Positions 1-5,220 of a DNA stretch of 5,889 nt are shown here, piece after piece. Every line of letters starts with the position of its first letter. The stretch's first letter is position 1. Origin of the DNA: an uncultured Pseudorhodobacter sp. (GTDB lineage Bacteria; Pseudomonadota; Alphaproteobacteria; Rhodobacterales; Rhodobacteraceae); contig CAMFLG010000224.1 of NCBI GenBank assembly GCA_945957495.1, positions 1 to 5,889 on the forward strand, read 5' to 3'. Position numbers and translations under genes: made by a program. The notes beneath the pieces were generated by a model. That model was not told the DNA's origin, ran no database searches, and saw only the letters and a list, made by a program, of their open reading frames with translations.

Positions 1-619
1 CCACAAGGGCATGGGCAAGGCAGAGGCGGTGGCCGAATGCATCCGCATGCTGGACGCGGTGAAGATCCCCGATGCGCGCGGCCGCATCCGGCTGTATCCG
101 CACGAGTTTTCCGGCGGCATGCGCCAGCGTGTGATGATCGCGATGAGCCTATTGTGCAAACCCGATGTGCTGATCGCGGATGAACCCACCACCGCGCTGG
201 ACGTGACGGTTCAGGCGCAGATCATGCAGCTTCTGGCCGATCTGCAACGCGATTTCGGCATGGCGACGATCCTGATCACGCATGATCTGGGCGTCATCGC
301 CGGGTTCTGCCGCGAAGTGATCGTGATGTATGGCGGCCGGGTGATGGAACAATCGCCCGTCGATCCGCTGTTCTACGCCCCCAGCCACCCCTACACCCGC
401 GGCCTGTTGCGCGCGATCCCAAGGGTGGATCAGCAGGGGTCGGAACTGGACAGTATCCCCGGATCACCCCCCAACATGACCAAGCTGCAACAGGGCTGCC
501 CGTTCCAGCCGCGCTGTGACTTCGCGCACGACGATTGCAAGCGCACCCTGTCGCCCCTGACCGAATTCGAACCGGGCCGCAAACGCGCCTGCAACCGCAG
601 TCTGGAGGAGTTGGCATGA
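1..619 (+). CDS. oppD: Oligopeptide ABC transporter ATPase OppD, 3' part (5' end outside window)
   Basis: ATPase subunit of an oligopeptide importer; it hydrolyses ATP at the cytoplasmic face, paired with OppF. The frame is open to the left edge (His-Lys-Gly precede the Met at 11), so the N-terminal half with Walker A and the Q-loop lies outside the window. Numbering from that Met: ABC signature FSGGMRQR 33-40, Walker B VLIADEP 53-59 with catalytic Glu58, D-loop ALD 62-64 and H-loop His91. The C-terminal oligopeptide-transporter domain has the HPY motif (126-128) and four cysteines (163, 169, 176, 194), the arrangement reported to bind a 4Fe-4S cluster in some family members. The wording, such as KGM-KAEA and CPFQPRC, closely follows enterobacterial OppD as I remember it. 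The stop overlaps the oppF start (ATGA, 616-619), indicating translational coupling. Substrate specificity cannot be read from the ATPase; dipeptide or other peptides remain possible. Confidence 0.93.
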   Translation, partial: HKGMGKAEAVAECIRMLDAVKIPDARGRIRLYPHEFSGGMRQRVMIAMSLLCKPDVLIADEPTTALDVTVQAQIMQLLADLQRDFGMATILITHDLGVIAGFCREVIVMYGGRVMEQSPVDPLFYAPSHPYTRGLLRAIPRVDQQGSELDSIPGSPPNMTKLQQGCPFQPRCDFAHDDCKRTLSPLTEFEPGRKRACNRSLEELA

Positions 620-1608
620 ACGCCCTGTTGCAAGCGCGCGATCTGCGCGTCACCTTCAATCTGCGCCGCGAAGGCGACATGCCCTGGACGAAACCGCGGC
701 AGTTGCACGCGCTGAACGGCGTCAGCTTTGCGCTGAACCCCGGCGAAACCCTTGGCATCGTTGGCGAATCCGGTTGCGGCAAATCCACCCTCGCCCGCGC
801 GCTGATCCAGATGGTTCCGGCCACGGGCCAGGTGCTGTGGCAGGGCGACACCGATCTGCTGTCGCTTAGCCCGCAAAAGATGCTGAAATACCGCGCCGAT
901 ATCCAGATGGTGTTTCAGGATCCGCTGGCCAGCCTGAACCCGCGCATGACCATCGGCCAGATCATTGCAGAGCCGCTGAAAACCCATTACCCCAGCCTGC
1001 CCGCCGATGAGGTCAAGGCGCGGGTGCAGTTGATGATGGATCGCGTCGGCCTGCTGCCCAACCAGATCAACCGCTATCCGCATGAATTCTCGGGCGGTCA
1101 GTGTCAGCGCATCGGCATCGCCCGCGCCCTGATCGTTGAACCAAAGCTGCTGATCTGTGACGAGCCGGTGTCGGCGCTGGACGTGTCGATTCAGGCGCAG
1201 GTGATCAACCTTCTGGCGGAATTGCAGCGCGAACTGGGGCTGGCGATGATCTTTATCGCGCATGATCTGTCGGTGGTGAAGCACATCTCGGATCGGGTGA
1301 TGGTGCTGTATCTGGGCCGGGTGATGGAGGTGGCCTCCAGCACCGATCTGTTCCAATCCGCTCAGCATCCCTATACGCAGGCGCTGCTGTCTGCCGTACC
1401 GATCCCCGACCCGATCAAGCAACGCGGCAAACAGGTGATCGAACTGGCGGGCGATCTGCCCTCGCCGATGGCGCCGCCCTCGGGCTGCGTGTTCCGCACC
1501 CGCTGCGCGCGCGCAACAGAGGTCTGCGCGCATCAGGTGCCCGCCTTGCTGGGCGCCGATCATCAGGTCGCCTGCCATCACGCCGGTCTGGCAGAGGTCG
1601 CGGCGTAG
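616..1608 (+). CDS. oppF: Oligopeptide ABC transporter ATPase OppF
   Basis: Second ATPase of the oligopeptide importer, 330 residues, about the family length. The open frame extends back to 535, but the start at 616 is chosen because it makes the ATGA overlap with oppD, has a GGAGG (604-608) at proper spacing, and gives the usual OppF N-terminus. Motifs: Walker A GESGCGKST 50-58, Q-loop Gln101, signature FSGGQCQR 158-165, Walker B LLICDEP 178-184 with Glu183, D-loop ALD 187-189, H-loop His216, all intact. The C-terminal domain carries HPY (251-253) and four cysteines (291, 297, 304, 320) spaced C-x5-C-x6-C-x15-C. Long stretches such as NRYPHEFSGGQCQRIGIARA match my memory of E. coli OppF, so the Opp rather than Dpp name is preferred. 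It is the last gene of its operon on this side; two hairpins follow at 1687-1732. The permease and binding-protein genes must lie left of the window. Confidence 0.95.
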   Translation: MNALLQARDLRVTFNLRREGDMPWTKPRQLHALNGVSFALNPGETLGIVGESGCGKSTLARALIQMVPATGQVLWQGDTDLLSLSPQKMLKYRADIQMVFQDPLASLNPRMTIGQIIAEPLKTHYPSLPADEVKARVQLMMDRVGLLPNQINRYPHEFSGGQCQRIGIARALIVEPKLLICDEPVSALDVSIQAQVINLLAELQRELGLAMIFIAHDLSVVKHISDRVMVLYLGRVMEVASSTDLFQSAQHPYTQALLSAVPIPDPIKQRGKQVIELAGDLPSPMAPPSGCVFRTRCARATEVCAHQVPALLGADHQVACHHAGLAEVAA

Positions 1609-1632
1609 GATAACCAAATCCGCCAAACTTGC

Positions 1633-1656
1633 AGCGAATTTAAGTAAAATTTCGCT
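1633..1656 (+). terminator. AT-rich imperfect hairpin just after oppF
   Basis: AGCGAA (1633-1638) pairs with TTCGCT (1651-1656), and TTT/AAA extends the stem past a one-base bulge, leaving a short loop. It begins 24 bases past the oppF stop. The stem is short and no T-run follows, so it could equally be an RNA 3'-end stabiliser or chance. The stronger hairpins downstream are better terminator candidates. Confidence 0.25.
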
Positions 1657-1686
1657 TCATCTTGGCATAAATACTCCACGGGGGCA

Positions 1687-1732
1687 GCCCCATTGGCACA
1701 GCCAATGGGGCGCGGGGGTGTGAAACCCCCGC
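1687..1732. terminator. Two tandem GC-rich hairpins between convergent oppF and rsgA
   Basis: The first hairpin is a perfect 11-bp stem, GCCCCATTGGC (1687-1697) with its complement (1701-1711) and an ACA loop. The second is a 7-bp stem, GCGGGGG (1712-1718) with CCCCCGC (1726-1732) and a 7-base loop, followed on the plus strand by TCTTTCT. They touch each other and lie between the stop of oppF (1608) and that of rsgA (1738-1740), the usual place for a bidirectional terminator. The T-tracts are poor on both strands, so termination may be partial or Rho-assisted. The rest of the 1609-1737 gap shows no gene; open frames across it look like shadow translations of this repeat-like DNA. Confidence 0.65.
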
Positions 1733-1737
1733 TCTTT

Positions 1738-2817
1738 CTAACGCTTTCCCCCGTCATAGCGGGCTTTCTCGGCAAGGCTGTTGCGCACCATTTTGCCGAA
1801 CTGGCGCGACCTTTGCCGCGCCTCTGCCGTGGTTTCGCTGTTGAAGCGGTCCTCGCGTTTCAGCTTGCCCCAACGCTGCAACCGCGCCGCGTCCAGATCG
1901 CCCGCGGCAATAGCCTGTTGCACCGCACAGCCGGGTTCGGATTGATGCGTGCAGTCGCGGAACCGGCAGTACCCGGCAAGCTCTGTCACATCGGCAAACA
2001 CCGCATCAATCCCCGCCGCCGCATCGCTAAGCCCAAGCGAGCGCATGCCGGGGGTGTCCATCAGCCAGCCGCCGCCCGCCATCGCGTGCAGAGTTCGCGC
2101 TGTGGTGGTGTGCCTGCCGCGCGCATCATCCGCGCGGATGGCTCGCGTTGCCCCGGCAAGGCCGGTCAGCGTGTTGGTCAGCGTGGTCTTGCCCACGCCG
2201 GACGACCCCAACAGCGCCACCGTCTGCCCCGGCCTGCACCAATCGGCCAACCGCGCCGCAATGGCTGCATCGCGCGCGTCCAGCGCCAGAACCGGCAGGC
2301 CGCGCTGTAACCGGGTCGCCTTGTCACGATAGGCCTCGGCGTCCTGGCTGGTGTCGGCCTTGGTCAGCAGAACCACCGCCTCGGTGCCCGCCTCTGCCGA
2401 CAGGGCCAGATAGCGCTCCAGCCGCGCCGGGTTGAAATCGGCGTTGCACGAGGTGACGATGAACAGCGTATCGACATTGGCCGCGATCAGTTGTGCCGCA
2501 TGCCCGGTTCCGGCGGCGCGGCGGGCAAGCAAGGTCTTGCGATCCAGCCGGCGCAGAACGCGCTGCCCGTCCGATAACACCCAATCGCCGATGGCAAGCG
2601 CGCCCGCCGGCAAATCACCGGCCAAGGCCAACGTCATTGGCCCCTGCGGGCTTAGCCCGTCGATCCGGTCACGATGCACGGCGGCCACGCGCACAAAGCT
2701 GTGGCCAAGTTCGGTTTCGTCAAGTTGCGACAGATAGAAGTTAGACCAGCCAAGGCTGGAAAGCGACAGATCCTGTGTCAATGAAAGCAGTCCTTGCGAA
2801 CGGAAAAACAGGCCCAT
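1738..2817 (-). CDS. rsgA: Ribosome small-subunit biogenesis GTPase RsgA (YjeQ/EngC)
   Basis: Circularly permuted GTPase that binds the 30S subunit late in assembly; cytoplasmic. With the ATG at 2817 it is 359 residues, near E. coli RsgA (350). Order of parts: N-terminal OB-fold (to about 105), G4-like TKAD 152-155 (the usual Asn is Thr), G1/Walker A GSSGVGKTT 204-212, G2 region GRHTTT 234-239, G3 DTPG 254-257, then a zinc-binding C284-x4-C289-x-H291-x5-C297 and a basic helical C-terminus. The order G4-G1-G2-G3 is the family hallmark. The frame stays open to 3189, but that extension runs through the SRP RNA gene and looks unlike protein. A TTG start at 2781 is a serious alternative: it has AAGGA nine bases upstream and gives 347 residues, whereas the ATG has only a weak GGATCGG. 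The nearest clear promoter upstream is that of ffs, so read-through is likely to contribute. Confidence 0.95.
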   Translation of the reverse strand: MGLFFRSQGLLSLTQDLSLSSLGWSNFYLSQLDETELGHSFVRVAAVHRDRIDGLSPQGPMTLALAGDLPAGALAIGDWVLSDGQRVLRRLDRKTLLARRAAGTGHAAQLIAANVDTLFIVTSCNADFNPARLERYLALSAEAGTEAVVLLTKADTSQDAEAYRDKATRLQRGLPVLALDARDAAIAARLADWCRPGQTVALLGSSGVGKTTLTNTLTGLAGATRAIRADDARGRHTTTARTLHAMAGGGWLMDTPGMRSLGLSDAAAGIDAVFADVTELAGYCRFRDCTHQSEPGCAVQQAIAAGDLDAARLQRWGKLKREDRFNSETTAEARQRSRQFGKMVRNSLAEKARYDGGKR

Positions 2818-2873
2818 GCCGATCCGATGCAGACAGGCGGGCGGCTGGTTCGGGCGGACTCGCAGACAAGGAA

Positions 2874-2887
2874 AAGGCCAAAGCCTT
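2874..2887 (-). terminator. Small hairpin overlapping the mini-ORF stop, upstream of rsgA
   Basis: On the minus strand AAGGC (2887-2883), loop TTTG, GCCTT (2878-2874), then TTCCTT. The 5-bp stem with a short pyrimidine tail resembles a weak intrinsic terminator. Its first two bases are the last two of the mini-ORF stop codon, so a ribosome finishing that ORF would cover the left arm. It could end the SRP RNA transcript or work as an attenuator ahead of rsgA. The stem is short, so this is tentative. Confidence 0.3.
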
Positions 2888-2924
2888 AGTGTGCGGTCGC
2901 CCAGAGCGGTGCGAATACAGTCAT
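2886..2924 (-). CDS. Possible 12-residue leader peptide between ffs and rsgA
   Basis: ATG at 2924 to TAA at 2886-2888 encodes MTVFAPLWATAH. What makes it stand out is an AAGAAGGAG (minus strand, 2940-2932) seven bases before the ATG, the strongest ribosome binding site in the neighbourhood and far better than the one in front of the rsgA ATG. It starts about 30 bases after the 3' end of the SRP RNA, and a small hairpin overlaps its stop codon. There is no run of a single amino acid, so it is not a classical amino-acid attenuator. It could be a leader peptide that couples translation to transcription into rsgA, or a chance ORF. I do not recognise the peptide. Confidence 0.35.
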   Translation of the reverse strand: MTVFAPLWATAH

Positions 2925-2952
2925 AGACACGCTCCTTCTTCCGGTTGCACAA

Positions 2953-3049
2953 GGTGAGAGGCTGACAGTGACCCAAGTGGGGCTCGTTACGGCTGCTTCC
3001 TTCCGGACCTGACCGGGTTGGCGAGGCACTTGCCCGCGCCAACCTCTCA
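2953..3049 (-). ncRNA. ffs: Signal recognition particle RNA, small bacterial type (4.5S-like)
   Basis: RNA of the signal recognition particle; it binds Ffh and the receptor FtsY to bring membrane-protein-synthesising ribosomes to the inner membrane. The minus strand contains the near-invariant helix 8 block GGTCAGGTCCGGAAGGAAGC, with the GGAA tetraloop at 3004-3001 and the asymmetric internal loop that Ffh recognises. The ends pair: GAGAGG (3048-3043) with CCTCTC (2961-2956), so the molecule folds as one long hairpin of about 95 nt, the usual size for the small type. The 5' end agrees with the promoter at 3056-3084 (predicted start 3049). The exact 3' end is uncertain by a few bases. Confidence 0.96.
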
Positions 3050-3055
3050 AGTCGT

Positions 3056-3084
3056 GATATAGGCCCAAGGCCCGGCAAAAGCAA
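3056..3084 (-). promoter_or_regulatory. Sigma70-type promoter of the SRP RNA gene
   Basis: On the minus strand a -35 TTGCTT (3084-3079), exactly 17 bases of spacer, and a -10 TATATC (3061-3056). The expected start seven bases on is 3049, one base before the terminal helix of the SRP RNA. Match to TTGACA/TATAAT is good at both hexamers. The same promoter may also read into the mini-ORF and rsgA, since no other clear promoter lies between ffs and rsgA. Confidence 0.8.
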
Positions 3085-3159
3085 GTCTGCCCGGGCGGGG
3101 ATTTTCGGTGCTTTGCGGCGGGCGGGCGGCTTTGGCTGGGCGTGGGTGGGCCGGGCCTG

Positions 3160-3217
3160 CGTATGCACGTCAGGCATACGTTCCGGCATACGTCAGACAT
3201 ACCTGAAACATACCTGA
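3160..3217. repeat. Helically spaced CATAC repeats with an inverted copy
   Basis: CATAC occurs at 3175, 3187, 3198 and 3209, spaced 12, 11 and 11 bases, about one helical turn each. An inverted copy lies to the left, giving CGTATGC (3160-3166), 7 bases, GCATACG (3174-3180). The last two units are exact 10-base copies of ACATACCTGA (3197-3206 and 3208-3217). The array lies between the ffs promoter (reading left) and the oxidase subunit IV gene (reading right), about 100 bases before the latter's start codon. This is a plausible operator for a regulator that binds one face of the DNA; a decayed tandem repeat is the alternative. From here to 3318 I see no gene and no convincing plus-strand promoter. 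Confidence 0.6.
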
Positions 3218-3318
3218 TTTTGCGCCGGAAAACCCGCGCCCTGCCCCGCCGTTCGGGCGTGACAGGCGGATGTGAATCGGATATTGGACATGCAGGAAAT
3301 ACCGAAAGGACGATCACC

Positions 3319-3453
3319 GTGGCCGAACACAAACAGGGCAGCATGGACATCCGCGCACAGGAAAAAACCTTTCAAGGTTTTGTGAAAATGGTCAGCTGGG
3401 GCACGGCAATCTGCATCGCTGTCGTGATCTTCATGGCCCTCGCCAACGCCTGA
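3319..3453 (+). CDS. aa3-type cytochrome c oxidase subunit IV
   Basis: Tiny accessory subunit of the aa3 cytochrome c oxidase of alphaproteobacteria, a single-helix inner-membrane protein. The GTG at 3319 is chosen because AAAGGA (3305-3310) sits eight bases before it and the resulting 44 residues match the family: a charged N-terminus with GSMDIRAQEKTF (7-18), then GF and one hydrophobic helix from about 24 to 42 ending ALANA. The Paracoccus denitrificans protein, as I recall it, has the same MDIR-Q--TF-GF and C-terminal ALAN- pattern. The open frame continues upstream to 3142 but that part includes the CATAC repeats and is not protein-like. Its function is poorly defined; the Paracoccus enzyme is reported to be active without it. 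The main oxidase genes are not in this window, so it is encoded apart from them. A lipoprotein gene starts 28 bases downstream, so co-transcription is likely. Confidence 0.88.
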   Translation: MAEHKQGSMDIRAQEKTFQGFVKMVSWGTAICIAVVIFMALANA

Positions 3454-3481
3454 CACGACCTCGGCAGATCGGATCAAGTCT

Positions 3482-4087
3482 ATGATTATTCGGGCAATTT
3501 CTATTGCGTTCTTGCTGCTGCTTGCCGCTTGCGCCGAACCGAAATGGGCTTCCGATGATGCGGTTGCCAGGGCCCGCTATGTCGCCGATCCGCCGCGCTC
3601 GATCACCTTGTTCACGGTTGTCGCCACCCGCAACGGCTCTGGCGCGCATTCGGGGCTGTTGGTGAACGCCTCGGAACAGGTGATGTTCGACCCGGCGGGC
3701 AGCTGGTATCACCCGAACCTGCCCGAGCGTAACGACGTGCATTTCGGCGTGACGCCGAAAATGGTCAGCTTTTACATAGACTACCACGCCCGCATCACCT
3801 ACGACGTGATCGAACAAACCGTCATCGTGACGCCCGAAGTCGCCGAGATGGTGCTGAACCGGGTGAAGAATTACGGCGCGGTGCCAAAGGCACAGTGTTC
3901 GCATTCGGTGTCGTCGATTCTGCATGGGGTTCCAGGGTTTGAGGCGATCAGCCCAACCTGGTTCCCGAACAAATTGTCCAAGGAATTCGCCAAGATACCG
4001 GGCGCCACCTATCAGCGCTTTACCGACAGCGATGCCGATGACAACCATGGTGTGTTGCTGGTTCAGGCCGGGGCACCTGCCCACTGA
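3482..4087 (+). CDS. Conserved lipoprotein, possible permuted NlpC/P60 (papain-like) fold
   Basis: 201 residues. The N-terminus is a lipoprotein signal: Arg4, a hydrophobic run 5-16 and lipobox LAAC (14-17), so Cys17 would be lipidated; membrane anchoring facing the periplasm is expected. The mature part has GSGAHSGLLVNAS (52-64) followed by a strand ending MFDPAGSW, and later AQCSHSVSSIL (137-147). A His in HSGLLV (His56) ahead of a Cys at the start of a helix (Cys139) is the order of catalytic residues in circularly permuted NlpC/P60 and LRAT-like proteins, so a papain-like hydrolase or transferase is possible; this rests on motif order only. I recall similar proteins in Rhodobacteraceae annotated as hypothetical. 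The ribosome binding site is weak. It lies 28 bases after oxidase subunit IV and 20 before mobA, so probably in one transcript; no functional link to molybdenum cofactor is evident. Confidence 0.85.
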   Translation: MIIRAISIAFLLLLAACAEPKWASDDAVARARYVADPPRSITLFTVVATRNGSGAHSGLLVNASEQVMFDPAGSWYHPNLPERNDVHFGVTPKMVSFYIDYHARITYDVIEQTVIVTPEVAEMVLNRVKNYGAVPKAQCSHSVSSILHGVPGFEAISPTWFPNKLSKEFAKIPGATYQRFTDSDADDNHGVLLVQAGAPAH

Positions 4088-4107
4088 CAGCGAAGGCTGG
4101 GTGCCAG

Positions 4108-4692
4108 ATGCACATTTTTGGGGTGATCCTGGCAGGCGGCGGTGGCCGCAGGATGGGCGGGGCCGACAAGGCCCTGCTGACCCTTTCCGGCCAGACCCTG
4201 CTGTCGCGCGTGATCGCGCGGGCAGAGCCGCAGGTTGCACGATTGGCACTGTCGGCCAATGGCGATGCGGGCCGGTTTGCGGGCTATGGCCTGCCGGTGC
4301 TTGCCGATTCTGTGCCTTTGGGCCCACTGTCGGGCATTCTGGCCGCGTTACGCTGGGCGACCCCGTTGGGGGCGACGGCGGTGGTCAGTTTCGCCGTGGA
4401 CACACCGTTTTTTCCCGGCGATCTGGTGCCCCGGCTGTGCTTGGCCGCCGAAACCACGCCGCAGGGCCTGGCGATTGCCCGCAGCGGCAAGGATCACCCC
4501 ACCTTCGGGCTTTGGCCAGTGGGTCTGACCGCCGCGCTGTCACGCTATCTGGACTCTGGCGTCAAGCCGCGCGTAATGGGATTTGCCGAGGCGCAGGGCT
4601 GCGGACGGGCTGATTTCCCCGAGGATGGGGCCTTCGCCAACCTGAACACGCCCGACGATCTGGCGCAGGCAGAGCGGTTGCTAAGGGGCTAG
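4108..4692 (+). CDS. mobA: Molybdenum cofactor guanylyltransferase MobA
   Basis: Transfers GMP from GTP to molybdopterin-bound molybdenum, giving the MGD cofactor used by DMSO-reductase-family enzymes such as nitrate reductases and formate dehydrogenases; cytoplasmic. It has 194 residues, the same as E. coli MobA. Motifs: nucleotide-binding loop LAGGGGRRMGGADKAL (8-23) with Arg14, Asp20 and Lys21; GPLSGI (72-77); VDTPFFP (97-103) with the metal-binding Asp98; DHPTFGLW (129-136); and NLNTPDDL (178-185) near the C-terminus. All expected blocks are present, so the enzyme looks intact. The start at 4108 places the nucleotide-binding loop at the expected distance from the N-terminus; AAGG (4093-4096) is a modest ribosome binding site. 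mobB follows after 3 bases. Cytidylyltransferase MocA is the main look-alike, but the mobB neighbour and the length favour MobA. Confidence 0.95.
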   Translation: MHIFGVILAGGGGRRMGGADKALLTLSGQTLLSRVIARAEPQVARLALSANGDAGRFAGYGLPVLADSVPLGPLSGILAALRWATPLGATAVVSFAVDTPFFPGDLVPRLCLAAETTPQGLAIARSGKDHPTFGLWPVGLTAALSRYLDSGVKPRVMGFAEAQGCGRADFPEDGAFANLNTPDDLAQAERLLRG

Positions 4693-4695
4693 GCG

Positions 4696-5196
4696 ATGAG
4701 GATTTACGGGGTGATCGGCTGGAAAAACGCCGGCAAGACCAGCCTGATGGAGCGGCTGGTGGCCGAGATCACTGGCCGGGGCTTTCGCGTGTCCACGGTC
4801 AAGCATGTGCATCACAATGTCGATCTGGATCAGCCGGGCAAGGACAGCTACCGCCACCGTGTCGCGGGCGCGACCGAGGTGGTTCTGGCCTCGGCCGACC
4901 GTTTCGCGCTGATGCGGGAGCATCGTGGGCCAGAGCCTGCGCTGCCGGAGATTCTGGCGCGGATGGCGCCGGTGGATCTGATTCTGGTCGAGGGGTACAA
5001 GCGCGACGCGCATCGCAAGGTCGAGGTGTTCCGGCGCGAGGCCGGGCACGATCTGATCCAGCCGGGCGATGCGCTGGTGCGGGCGGTGGCGACGGATGCC
5101 GATCTGGGCGCCCTGCCGGTGCCGGTGCTGGACCTGAACGACACGGCCGGTATTGCCGATTTCATCCTGGCGGAGGTCGGGCTTGTCCGGGGCTAG
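4696..5196 (+). CDS. mobB: Molybdopterin-guanine dinucleotide biosynthesis protein MobB
   Basis: P-loop GTP-binding partner of MobA, thought to help supply GTP or pass on the cofactor; it is dispensable in E. coli. 166 residues, slightly shorter than E. coli MobB. Motifs: Walker A GWKNAGKTS (8-16), VKHVHHNVDLDQPGKDSYRH (35-54, the family's His/Asp-rich block), AGA (57-59), and Walker-B-like DLILVEGYKR (94-103). The last part, with PVLDLNDTAGIADF near the end, is the usual MobB C-terminus. AAGGGG (4683-4688), inside the 3' end of mobA, is the ribosome binding site, seven bases before the ATG, and the 3-base gap to mobA implies co-translation. There is no fusion to MobA or MoeA, unlike in some genomes. 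Confidence 0.95.
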   Translation: MRIYGVIGWKNAGKTSLMERLVAEITGRGFRVSTVKHVHHNVDLDQPGKDSYRHRVAGATEVVLASADRFALMREHRGPEPALPEILARMAPVDLILVEGYKRDAHRKVEVFRREAGHDLIQPGDALVRAVATDADLGALPVPVLDLNDTAGIADFILAEVGLVRG

Positions 5197-5220
5197 GCGG
5201 ATCATCCCCGGGGGTGCGGG

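Noticed and set aside
430..1626. 398-codon open frame on the minus strand opposite oppD/oppF
   Set aside because: It is antisense to two genes with intact ABC motifs, its translation is rich in His, Gln and Arg with no family resemblance, and such shadows are common in high-GC DNA.
2886..2924. The mini-ORF as a trp-type attenuator leader
   Set aside because: It has a single Trp codon, no run of any amino acid, and no biosynthetic operon downstream.
2775..2957. 60-codon plus-strand frame opposite the rsgA start and mini-ORF
   Set aside because: No ribosome binding site of note, no recognisable protein, and it is antisense to the ffs-rsgA spacer.
2818..3189. N-terminal extension of rsgA to 3189
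   Set aside because: It translates the SRP RNA gene and its promoter and adds about 124 residues not found in RsgA proteins.
3259..3286. Possible promoter for oxidase subunit IV (GTGACA, then GATATT)
   Set aside because: The -35-like and -10-like words are only 15-16 bases apart and match consensus weakly, so I do not annotate it.
3142..3318. Upstream extension of the oxidase subunit IV frame to an ATG at 3142
   Set aside because: It runs through the CATAC repeats; the GTG at 3319 has a good ribosome binding site and gives the family length.
3431..4327. 298-codon minus-strand frame opposite the lipoprotein gene and mobA
   Set aside because: No motif or signal; it overlaps two plus-strand genes with clear features.
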